Shown piece by piece: positions 22,101-34,100 of a stretch of 39,881 nt of DNA. The notes under the pieces were generated by a model, which worked only from the letters and a program-made list of their open reading frames with translations, did no database searches and had not been told where the DNA came from. The stretch covers positions 1-39,881 of the forward strand of contig QXVZ01027933.1 of the NCBI GenBank assembly GCA_008931825.1, written 5' to 3'. The stretch comes from Phallusia fumigata. Taxonomy: Eukaryota; Chordata; Ascidiacea; Phlebobranchia; Ascidiidae. The position numbers were made by a program, and so were the translations under genes. The first letter of the stretch is position 1. Every line of letters starts with the position of its first letter.

Positions 22101-25100
22101 TTTAATTTCTACTTTGTTGTATTTTATATTTTTTGACAGTTGTTAATGCATTGGTCAGAAATAATTTATTGTTGAAACAGCGGGGTTCTTTTGTGACCAT
22201 CGTAGAATTAGTGATCGTCAACCTAACTTCACACTCCATGTCCAGTCTGCATTCAAATTTTTTTTCTGCACGCCACTTTTTTGACTGCACGCGGATTTTT
22301 AAATTAACGCTAAATTAATACTAAATTAACGCACGCATCAATTAAAATAATATAAACACGGAGCTTTTATATTCCCCGCGAGTCGGGTGTTTTCACACCG
22401 ATTCAGAATATTTTTGGACATATGAACGGATACCATTGGGAAGGGGTCTGGCGACTCTGGATTATTGGCAGGGATTCTGCTTGTTTTGTTGTACATTTGC
22501 AAACACATTGTTGTCTTGTACGTCAATGTCATGGGAATATTGAAGTGTTCAATATGTCTGTATGAAACATTGGAAGTGGACCTTTATCATCAGCATGTTA
22601 TGACTTTTCATCGCAGTGATAACCGATTTAAAGTTATGTGCACCCATTGTGGCAGGGTATATCGAAAGTGGAAATCTTTACAACAACATCTGCGAAGGGT
22701 TCACAACTCGCAAATCAATCAGTTGACTCTAGCAAATACTCCCGAACACAATGAGGCATGTCCCAATCCAAGTGGTGATGAGGGCAACCCAACTAGCTTA
22801 AGCAGTCCTTTTAAAATTAACTACAGTCAAGAATTTGCAAAGTTTTTGCTTTCTCTCAAAGCTAAGCATTCTATGAATGATTCTTCAATTGATGACGTTG
22901 TTTCTTCACTGGATGCATTTATTCAGAGCTTCACCAACAGCATGCAGGAAAATTTGATGCAGACATACTTAAATGATGGATTAAGCCTTTCAAAGATACA
23001 AGAAATTTGCAGTCCTGTTGAAGCAACCAACTTGCTTTCGACTAGTTTATCAAGTGGGAGAAGCAGAATGAAATTCTACAATGAAAAATTCAGATTTATT
23101 GTAAGTTTGTAGATGTAGTTAGGTTGATGTAAACTCAACTCAACTTATATATGCATTTAAATTAACCTTGCAGGAGCCAGTGACTGTGACTCTGGGACAT
23201 CGATTTGTGTGGTGTTATAAGAAAGTTGCTGCCAAAAGATCTAATTCTCCAAAGTTTGTTAAGAAAAGATTTTTAAAACGAAAGCCTGAAAATTTTTTTT
23301 ACATACCCATTCTTAAGAGTATTGAAGTAAGTTAAGACAAAATTTTGAATTTATTTATTATGATATTTCCAAGCAAAAGAAAAATGTTACACATATTGCA
23401 GGGTCTTCTTTGTAATCCAGATGTTTTGTATGAAACTGAAGATCGAAGAATTGGAGCTCAAGGAACATCTGATTTTTGTGATGGAATATTTTTTAAATGC
23501 AACCCTTTGTTTAGAGACAACCCAAAAGCCTTACAGATTGTTGGGTATTATGATGATATTGAAGTCGCAAATCCTCTTGGATCAAAGGCAACCAGGCATA
23601 AACTTGGTACGATATAAATACAAAGTGAAAATCAGTTTGACTATAAACAATTCATATTGTATGTTTTTGTAGGATGTTTTTATTGGATGCTGACAAATAT
23701 TAGACCGAAGTATAGATCTGCCAACCATACAATACAGTTATTTGCAGTTGCAAAAACATCATACATTAAAAAATATGGAATTGATAGGATTTTAAAGCCT
23801 TTTGTTGATGATCTAAATCTTTTGTCATCAGTAAGTTAAACAAATAATACCAAATTAAAAATAAAATTCCTACCTAATATTTAACTTATTTGTCAGGAAA
23901 ATGGCATCCAAATGCAAACATTTAATGGAAATCAAGTTATTCATGGTGGTCTTCTAGCTTTCCTAGGGGATACACCAGCCCAAAATTTGGTTGGTGGATT
24001 TAAAGAAGGTGTTGGGTGTGCAACAAGGATGTGTAGAACCTGCTACTGTTCAAAAACCACTGAATTAAATGAAATGGTTTATGGGGTAGGATAAAATGTT
24101 AAACAATATAGCAAGGATTGGAAAACTAATACTACAACGGTTTCTGTTGCAGTTTTGTCACTCAGACTTTACCCCAAGAAACCTTCCTCAGCATATCCAA
24201 CATTGCTCCGATATCAGTGATGCATCACTAAGTACGGGTGCCTCAACTTACTGGTCTAAATTTTGGGGGGTCAACCGACTTTCCATCTTAAATGAAGTGA
24301 ACTACTTTGATTTGTGTCAATGCTTGCCACATGATTTAATGCATGTGATGTTTGAGGGTGTTGTACCTTTTGAAATTAAGCTTGTGTTGCGAAAGTTCAT
24401 CGATGAAATGCAGATGTTTACAATTGCCTGGTTCAATGAGCAAGTAACAGAAATGGATTTGTATGGCTATGAAAATAAGGACAGGCCGTCACCTTTAGAC
24501 CGACGAATTATTAATGCAGATGGCCACAAGCTAAACCAATCCGGTATGAAGAAACAACAAAAATTTTGTAAATGAGTTGCCAACAACAGTTTGTTTTTTT
24601 AGCTGCTCAAACAATTACCTTGTGCAACATACTTCCATTCATTCTCGGTAAAATGGCTCCACCTGATAATTCAAATTGGAAATGCCTAAGATTGCTTCTT
24701 CAGATAGCCAATTTTTGCCTGGCCATAAGGTTTTCACATGAAGAAGTTGGTATTTTGGCTTCATTAATTGAAGAGCATCATACCCTGTTTGTACACTTGT
24801 ATGGCCAAGAATGTGTAACACCCAAATTTCACTATATGGTTCATCTGCCAAATCAGATTATACAGTAAGTAAGAGAGTGTGATATTTTTGTGCAAAAAAT
24901 GTAGTTGTGGTGTTTTGTAGATTTGGACCACTTCGTAATCAATGGTGTATGAGGTTGGAAGCAAAACATCATTTTTTTAAGAAAGCAATGTGCAATCGAA
25001 GTTTTAAAAATGTTGCATTTACACTTGCATACCACCATCAACATTATGCCTGTTTAAATGCTGTGAATGAAGGACAACAAATCACTAACTTCCTAGGAGA

Positions 25101-28100
25101 AGGCATTCAGAACACAACAGGTAGTAAAAAAAAATGTTTTTTTGTAAATTTTTTTCTATTTAACTTTTTCTTCAGGGGCCCGCCTTATTGAAAGTGATCA
25201 GGAGTTGGACAGGATATTGAATGATTTAGATCTAAATGTTGAAAATGGCCTTGTGGAGTAAGTTGCAAATTAATAATTGACATGCAGAAAAGAAATTTAA
25301 GAAAACCTTGTTTGCAGAGTAATGGAAGTTCAGTTTAATGGGATTGTTTGGGATACACGAGATGTGGTGTGTTTAAATGAAAGAGGAAAAGAAGAGTATC
25401 CAGATTTTGCGAAAATAAAGTCAATATACTTGGTTAATCACAAAGTTGTGTTGCTGCTGCAAAAATTAACAGTGGAAAGTTTTTCACCTGAGTATTTGGC
25501 ATACTGTGTAAGCAGTTCAGATAATATTTTTGTCAAATTTTTAGAAGATATTCCGTTTTTGTTTCCATTGCATTCCAAGGCATGTGATGGAAATGTGTAG
25601 CCTATGTAAAACTTCGTAATTCTACATACGTTGAATCTTTTTAGTTGGTTAATTTTGTTTGTACGTGTCTGTCATGCAACACCTGTCACATATTCAATGT
25701 GTTTGGAATACACAGTATTTTCGTATGTGGTTATTCCTGTTTTGTAGGCGCAGTAATATGTTGACATTTCGTTTTTGTTGGTAAATAAAAATTCTGTTCT
25801 TAAACACTTGCAAACATGTACTTGGAAGATAGTGATCGACACGCCGGCGTGTTGTTCTTGTAACAAGTAACAACACGTTATGTGTGTAGAAAGACTGTTT
25901 CTACATGTAAACAACACACCTCGCGTGTTAGCTGTTCCAACAGGCGTGTTGTCTGTACCATGCAGGCGTGTTGTTAGCAATTTTGTGTTGTTTTAACACG
26001 GCTACCGCGGTGACAACACGCCACCAGTGTGGTTAGAGCACGCCGTTAGTGTGGTTGGAACACATCGGCGTGTTATAACAGCACGCTGGTTTTTCTAGTG
26101 TATCCATTTGTTACATCTAAAAAACACGTTAAATAACTTGATTGATAACCAATTTTCGCACAGCACTTCATTGGATATTTAAGTCATGTTTTTGTTTTCT
26201 TTGTTGTGATACTGGATTCTCTAAAAAAAACTGTAACTATTGGCTTGGATAAAGATAAAACAGAAATTTGCTTCAAGAGAACGTGATTTGAGTTTGACCA
26301 ACCTAGGGATGTTCGAAGTAGAATAGCTGACTATTCTAGAATAGTTGTTTCGAATCGAGAATATCGAATCCAAGTCTTATATTAATTTGGCAGAATGACA
26401 CATAAAAATGTATGTAACAAAACAACAATAATGGACTGTTTATTTTATATTTGAACAGTGCCAAGTTTTGGCTTAGCATTTGTTAACAAAGAAACGAACG
26501 CCGTTGTTCTGTTATTGTCACTCGCATTCACACAAAAGGCAGTCGGATTGCGCACGCTCGCTTACATGCCGTTTTTGATGAAATGATATCGGTTCCAATT
26601 ACCCGATATGAACGGCAAATTTGGATTCGAAACTGCTCGGATTCGATATTCTAATTTGAACAACCCTGGAACAACCATTAAAAGCATTATTGTTGTTTGT
26701 TGGCTGCGAAACATTGTTTAAGCGTAAGAAATTACCTCATAGGGTTTCCAGAAGCAGCATCAGAAGCAGCAGCAGCAGCAGCAGCAGCAGAGGATGTAGT
26801 AGCTGGTGGTCTGGTTGAGAGAGGACACTTACATTTTCTCGGTACAGCCTTGCGCACTTCAAAGCGGGCCTTGCTTTTTGCCATACATTGTTTCAGAACC
26901 TTCATGTACCTAAACCATGGATTTTAAAATAAGATGAAAAAATTCATCGGAAATAAAACACGCATCACGCAAGTTGGCAATATTTCGTTATACTTAAAAC
27001 TTGTCTAGTACAAATGCGAACAATGGAATGTAGTGCTACCAAAAGCTATAGAATTTACCTGACTCCGACCAGCATATGTCTGATATTTCGCGTAATAAAA
27101 TCGTTCCGTCGTTTCTTCCATTTCCCGTCGTTGGCTGGGGCTGGAATAAAAAATTTCGGCATAAACAACATTAAGGGCGCAGGCAGAAAATTTTCCAAGA
27201 GGGGGCAAATCTTAAAACTTACATACTTGATAGGACAGATAAAATTAACAAAGTACATGATTATTCGGAAATCCAGGAGGGCAAGTGCCCCCTCCTGCCC
27301 CAACGTGCCGGCGACCATCAACAACATAGTGTTAAAATCACACGCTTAAATATTAAAAAATCCAAAAATGTTTTTCGCGGTAACAAACTTTTGACAATTT
27401 ATTTTTTGTCATTTGTACGTGAAGAGTAATATGTTGCAATCCAAGTTTCATGTCCAATTTCTTCAAATGGAAGCTAAGTTAGACATTTTTAGTGATCTCT
27501 TGCTTAAAACGAAACATAAAAGAACAGGATATCCCCCTTTGAAAAGGAACCACAAGTAAAGTATATACATCCAATATGGAAGTCGGCGTTGATTGAAACG
27601 AAGCAATTTCATTTGATGTGAATGTGGTGTCAATGTCGTGCATGGTGCGCATGGTCTGTAAACCTGAACTCCGCAATTTGAGCAATACAACATATCACCG
27701 TTCAATTCACACGGTTTCCGTTTCACTCGCCAGCAAGCAATTTAGGAGCATTTACATGACCACGTAGAGCGATGCACCAACATCTCACAACTGTTTGATC
27801 CCACCAAACCGGGCCATTTTGAATACAGGTTGACTGATGGTGCGAAAATAATAACCAAAAAGGGGTGATATTCGGTTGGGAGGTCCTCAAAAGTACCTTT
27901 GTTGCAGATAATTGATCCGGTTTCCGTGTGTAGGTTGCAGTGCGGTGATATCATGACGATGTTGTTGAGGAAAGGTGCAGAGTAGTTCAAGTTGCTCGTC
28001 ACACTTGTAGCTCTCTACAATAATGTATGTCATTGTCTTGGTGTGAAAGTAAGCTGATGGACTGGGAGACATCGTAGCTTTCATTGACGCAACTCAATTG

Positions 28101-31100
28101 GTCCGAGACATTTAACTGGATTATTTTTATCGCCGAAACGATCGCTTGTTAAAGATTGCAAATGCAAGCAAACAAATTAAGGTGTAGGCAAACAGCATTA
28201 CTTCAAACCGTATATATTTAGAAGCGGCAAAGGATATTAGCCACTCCAAACTATTTACAGCTGAGTGTTGACAACAATTGTTCTTGTCCACTTCCTCCCA
28301 CTTAACAACGCAGAACTACGGAAATCACCTCAATATCAAAATCCAAATTTCGTCTCGACCTGTCGGATGGTAACCGGTCATTATCGACGTCCAAAAATTC
28401 TAGGTCACGTGATGCCGCCAGTCCACCGTCGCGTGTGACGTCACCATGCCTTCCAGTGAAATCGCGGCCCTTTCGCCGCTTGCTGGCGCGCCTGCGTCCC
28501 TGCAAAGCTCGCGAGTCGAGAGACGACTTGAGTTTGTAAAGACGAGCTTTGCACTTTTTCGATAGCTTCATCACTCTAGCTGCAAACATTTAAATACGTA
28601 CATAATCGGGAAACTTTACTCACAAAGCAATGGCGCGAGCACCAACACCTCTAAAGAGGGTTAAAACGCACTTGAAATTTAAGAACCAAATTAGCAAATT
28701 ACCAACTGAGATAATGCCCAAGAACGCGTACTCATAAGGTCATGAAGCAAATGGATCCCAAAGTCTAACAGAAGCAGTACAAACTGTTAACCTTGTGTTA
28801 GTCTGTGGTTACATTGAATACATTTTTACGCTGCAATGCTAAACCTCGAAAATTCATGCTAAGCAACGCCGCAGCGACGCGTTTCATGCTCGCAATCTTT
28901 ACTTACCACCCAGATAACAATTCGTACAACACCATAAGCGCCGGATGCTTCGCGCGTATTCGAAGAATACTATTTCCTTCAGACGCTTCGGTGGAAGCAA
29001 ACTGCCGTAATTGTTTCTAGTCATTGGGATTAAACATGGGGTGTGCTGAGTTCATTATTTATTGCAGAAAATCACAAAAAGCTGACGACAAGACACCAAT
29101 CCCTTCGTTGATTTGGAGTGTCAATTGCGCGGTGAATTGTAAGGCGTTGTGTCGACAAACCACTCCATGGATTAGGCGCGGTCGTATCTCGCCCTAGACA
29201 TTGCTAAGTCCCAGCACTTGACCGTGCATTAATGGAAAAATCGATAGCGAACGGAAAGCTGGCCGTGTAATCCCGGATATAGTTAAGCTTTCAGGCCAAA
29301 ATGTTGAAACACGAATAAAGCTTCATCCGGCAGCTGAACAAAATTTCAAAGCTTTTAGTGTCGGTTTCTTTATGCTTTGAGTAGGCTATATGCGAAAGAG
29401 CCAAGCTAGTGTTTTTGACATTACAAGCAATCAATGTGTTCTTTACGTCAAGTGTATGTCAATTGTGAATTGAGAACGGAAAAGTACTAAGTAAACGCGT
29501 TTTACAGACACGGTTTATTATTAAAACTCCATCCAATACACGCTCCAGACCGACTGTAACAACGTTTTTCGGACGTATTTAGAAACAGCCGAAAGAGAAA
29601 ACTGTTACAGTCCGACATAATTGTTTTTTACTGCTGTCACGAATAAAAAGCAAGTTGCACTTACGACGCTTCATTGCGTTATCGCTCTCAGGGCACCGAC
29701 ATCGTTTTTTAGTCCTTCGTGGTCTGGGTCTAAATAAAATGCAAATATATTTTACTGATGACAAACTTGTACATACGGCTGTATTGAGAAGGGATTATTC
29801 ATGGACGAATCACGACTATGGCGACAAAACGCAAAAGTGAAACACGTCGCCTTATAGCTTATGAAGAGGGATTTGTGCTGGATTAGATATTGAAGTAGAG
29901 CAAGTAACAAAATGAAAATTGCTTGTCGTTTCACATCGTCGCACCTCTAAGTACATAAAGTGCAAAATCTGACCAAAGGTCACAAAAAGCTCTTAGAAAC
30001 GCACCAACCTATTTAAAAACGTCTAGGTGACGTACTTTTACAAATTCTGGCCGTTTAATAAAATGCTTATTAAAACAGTGCTCGATTGATTTCTGTAGTG
30101 CGTGACAATTGAAAGAAATTGCTCCACTTCTTTTACGAAACAGACATAAACAGACTAAAGTTAGACACAAAACATACATATCTATAAGTTACACTCATGT
30201 TCCAAGGTCATTTTTGCAAATCAGGTTCTACTTACTGTTTGGTTCGAAACTTGTTGCACTTTCGGATTCTGAAAACAAAAACCTTGTTTAGACAATGAAA
30301 TGAATGTTGCGACATGCTAAACTGCACAAGAAAAGCAGACGCGAAACATACAAACAGCGAGATGTTTTCGCCAAGTTTACAACCACGTCATTCGCTTTCT
30401 GTGCCACTTCATTAGAGGCTAACGTAAAAGTGGTGGAGGAAATGTACAGGATTGGAATCTGATATGACGAAATTACTTTCGTGGGGCGGCCGGCGTCGAC
30501 GCGTAATCATGGGTTTATACACTTAAACTTCCCCAAACAGGAAAGGCGGGTGACATAAGGGCGTCGCAGGGAGATAGACATCGAATTGTCGCCGTTTGCA
30601 ACACACCTGAGTGATCCTTTGTCTTCATCCATCACACAAGTCCACACCTGGCGCGGTTTGCATGGAAACTGGTACTCCACCCCGCTACATGTCTGGTGGC
30701 AAACAACAGAGTTAGCTTCTAATTCTCACGTTACCATGTTGCATAAATTACTATTTTGTCAAACCAGTTCGATCCTTAAGCCACGAAATGCTTAACAGTG
30801 ACAACCTGTATGCATTTTATACCAGAATGTAACGTTTTCTACAAACTTAACAGCGCAACACTTTTAACCTCTGCTTTATATCTGGGTCTCAATTGTTCTT
30901 CGCTCAAAACAATAGACATTATTTTGGTTGCGGAATATGTTCTTGACGTAAATGTTCATTAACAGATGAAGCTGGAATCGGCGTCGGTGGAAACATCAAC
31001 AAAAGAAAAAATATTTTCAACAAAGTAGTTCATTGATCTCATGTACTTTAACGAAGAACTACAATTTTAAGTGCTTGTAGACAAGGCTATTTATAGTGTC

Positions 31101-34100
31101 ATGTTACAGCAAAGGCAACTCGACATTAACAAACTTAACAGCAGCTGTGACTCTAAAATGGCCCGAACAGCTTTACTCCCTTCACAGAAAACGTGCCCAG
31201 CCGCGTTTCAGCCTTCGCAGTTGTGTACAAACTATGTAAATTTTAACTGGCAGTCAAAAGTGAATGTTGTCCCAAACTGATTTTGTTGTCCAAGAAGTGA
31301 AACTGAACGTTCTATGCTCGGTGGATTTCGGCAGTGACATAGGTTCTGACGTCAATGCGGTTTTTCGCTGGACGGTGACAAATGTTCGTAGGCCGGGCGG
31401 TTTACTTAGAGCGACCCTAGAGGGGCCTTGGAACCTGTTTCGCACGTTTCTCACAAGTTTATGACAAACGGTACAAAAAGGTTTAAAAGCCAATTGATGC
31501 TGACAAAATGTGACAAGGGGAAGTGGAGAAAAATTGAGTAGACACTAGACACAGAGGAACCCAATCAAACATTCTTTGCCAAACCGCCATTTTCTAACAT
31601 ACATTGCATTTTGCATATTTTGCGTGCTTTTCTAATTGCTTAATTTTATTTATTGCCCTGACCTTTATACATAGGAAGTACAAACGATGTAAAAAAATTG
31701 CCGAAGGACATGAAGTTGTTATCATTATTCCTTGTAAAAACAGCTTATTCACATCACTGTTAGTTGTGGACTCGTAGTTTTTCAAATTCCAAAATTGCAT
31801 TTGTTGGGAGCCGGTGATTTTCAGGACAAAAACATTTTTTATGCTTAAATATCAACGCACATGAAATCTATTTTTTTTTGTAAACCATTTTTAAACGTTT
31901 TTATTATTGAGCGTTTACGATGCTGATTCTCGCGACAGAACATGCAATTTTAACTAAACCCAACCATCCAGTCCGCCCTAAATTGACGACCACACAAATC
32001 CTGCTAAACCAGGTTGAAAGCGTCATAGGGGGAAATAGGGAATTTAAGTCGATCCCGCACCTGGTTAACCAACGAGCTGACCGTGTTCTTCAGATCCTTA
32101 CGCGCTAATCTGATCGCGTGCTTCAGCTTGATCTTTCCACGTTCAACGAGAAAACTGTCCCGCCATGGCGTGTTGAGACCGTGCCGGCTGTGAAGAATAA
32201 TTTCAAGGTTACGAGCAACAAACATAATTTTAGATGTAGTTACGTACAGCATCGACAAAAAACACTAGTATTTTAGCCCTCCTCCTAAAACTGCTTCGGA
32301 ATCAATTTAAGAGCCAATGTTTTAAAGGGTGTTCAAATCTAAATAAAGTAACGCGGCTGATGTTTAAAACAGATGAGGATTTGAATCTGTTTACATCCTG
32401 AAATCATTGGCAAAAATGTACAAAGGTCAGGGTTCACTGCACAAGGTTCGTTAGAAAACGTGGTACAACTCAACGCCGTGTATGCAATCATCGCAACTAT
32501 GCAGTTGGACTTCGCTCACAAACGTTCAAGCTCGTAAAACATAACTCGTGAAGCAGTTTCGCGGTAAAAAATATGCTGACAGGCGTTTCCGTGCGGCGCT
32601 TCAGACTCTCCTTCGAGATTTATAAGGATATAAAAAAAACTCCAACATGGATAGCTGATTTTGAGAAAAACTATTTGAACAAGTGGATCACAGAAGGTTG
32701 CGCTTATCCCTTACATTGCGACTCTTAGCACACAGTATAACTGCATCCCAGCTAAAAGAGTCTGTCTCTAATGAGAGTGAATTTATTTTGCGCACTTACT
32801 TTTAAATGTGACGTTGTTGTACCAGATTTCCCACAAATAATTACACCATACTACCCGACTGCAAACTGCAAATAAACCAAAAAAGGCCCCAAACTGTTAT
32901 TTCTCTTTTTTGCCGCAAATTGTGTCCCAAAATTTGTGACCTACGTGTACAAATGCTTGTTTGTTGAAATCCTCTTTACAATTACGGTGGGGTAAAGTGA
33001 AAAGTAAGGAAATATATTAATGTAGGTCAGGAATCGCATGTGCATTCAAAAATACAATAACTCGCCTTTGCTTAAATCATTTGCCACAAACTAATAAACC
33101 TATCTGTGCTGATGATGCGCATCAAACTGCATCAGCTCAAACCTTCAATTGATTTTTAACATGTTTTACCTAAAAGCTTTGGCAGCTGGTTTCTGCAACC
33201 AAATATTGATCGACATTCAACATTGGCGATCACCTTGGCAACGTTGTAAACAACATCGTACAAAATGTAAATTTACGTTCTAGCACGCCACGATAATGAA
33301 AATATCGATTTAGGCTAGGGTTGCACCGCTGTCAAAACATCCCTATCAAGCAAGGCACTAACATGCGCGCGTGTTTTTACCCACATACGTAATCTTATTA
33401 GTGGCCGTGTAGACTAAACACAAGCGGCGTGTTGTGAATTCCTTATACGCTGAGGTTTTACAACGCCCATATACACTGGCACTGACATTCTAGCGTCGGA
33501 AAACGCGAATTTGTTTCATATGAAAATTTTCCAAAGATTCTATACAAGTTCTTTCAACAGGAGTTAGAATCAAGCTTTTGGTTGTAATCCAACTTTTTCT
33601 TGTAGACTTGGATTTAAAGCCACAAAACAGAGGATTAGAACTAATTGCTAACGTTTTATGACTAGTTATATAGATGCATATAACATACAAAGTTGTAAAA
33701 CATTTAACATCGGTTTCCCAACATGAGTATTTTGGGCGAGCTTTAGAGGAAGTCTGTTTGTTAAACTTGCGAGCCCGCTTTTTGACAAAGTTTTTTACTA
33801 GAACAAAGTGATACAACCTTGGAATGGAAAAATGAACCTACCCTGATATGAGGGGCATAAAATCTCTTCCATCCATCCATTCCGGAATGTTGACACCAGC
33901 CAGTCCTAGAATGGTTGGAGCGACATCGATGTTGAGAACGATGTCACGCAATCTGTAACGATCGGGTATTAGGAAGTACAACTGTAATTCAAACCGAAAT
34001 TACATTAGCTTGACTCGCTTAACCGACTTTCCCCGGCCTGCTTGGACGTTTAAGTGGCGAAACTGCGGCAGTGACTCGCCTCAGGCTTCGAGGCGTTATT

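Larger units (their letters stand above)
19267..26100. mobile_element. Complete CACTA/EnSpm-like DNA transposon with two divergent genes
   Basis: The 6,834-bp element begins CACTAGAAACACTGGCGTG and ends in the inverted counterpart ...CTAGTG. The terminal inverted repeats 19267-19303 and 26064-26100 match at 32 of 37 positions. A TA dinucleotide lies immediately outside each end (19265-19266, 26101-26102), consistent with the short target duplication of animal CACTA elements. Both ends carry many subterminal GGCGTGTTGT/ACAACACGCC motifs in both orientations. Inside are a ten-exon transposase (+) with an intact frame and a SAM-domain protein (-), divergently arranged from about 21943-22530. The element sits in SULF intron J-K, whose flanking exons still join in phase. 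It is probably autonomous or was until recently. Superfamily assignment rests on termini and target duplication; the transposase resembles uncharacterised animal proteins rather than plant Tnp2. Confidence 0.85.

Noticed and set aside
27005..27208. Alternative frame of SULF exon I ([15 protein letters not shown])
   Set aside because: Entry and exit phases disagree with exons H and J, while the other frame agrees with both and aligns with the WKDHK segment of SULF.
27463..27726. Minus-strand frame with [15 protein letters not shown] as the SULF cysteine exon
   Set aside because: Its phases do not fit exon G or exon I, whereas 28014-27897 ([15 protein letters not shown]) fits both exactly and has better spacing to the following tryptophan.
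31254..31493. Minus-strand frame considered as a SULF exon between C and D
   Set aside because: No similarity to SULF, and exon C (phase 0 exit) joins exon D (phase 0 entry) without it.
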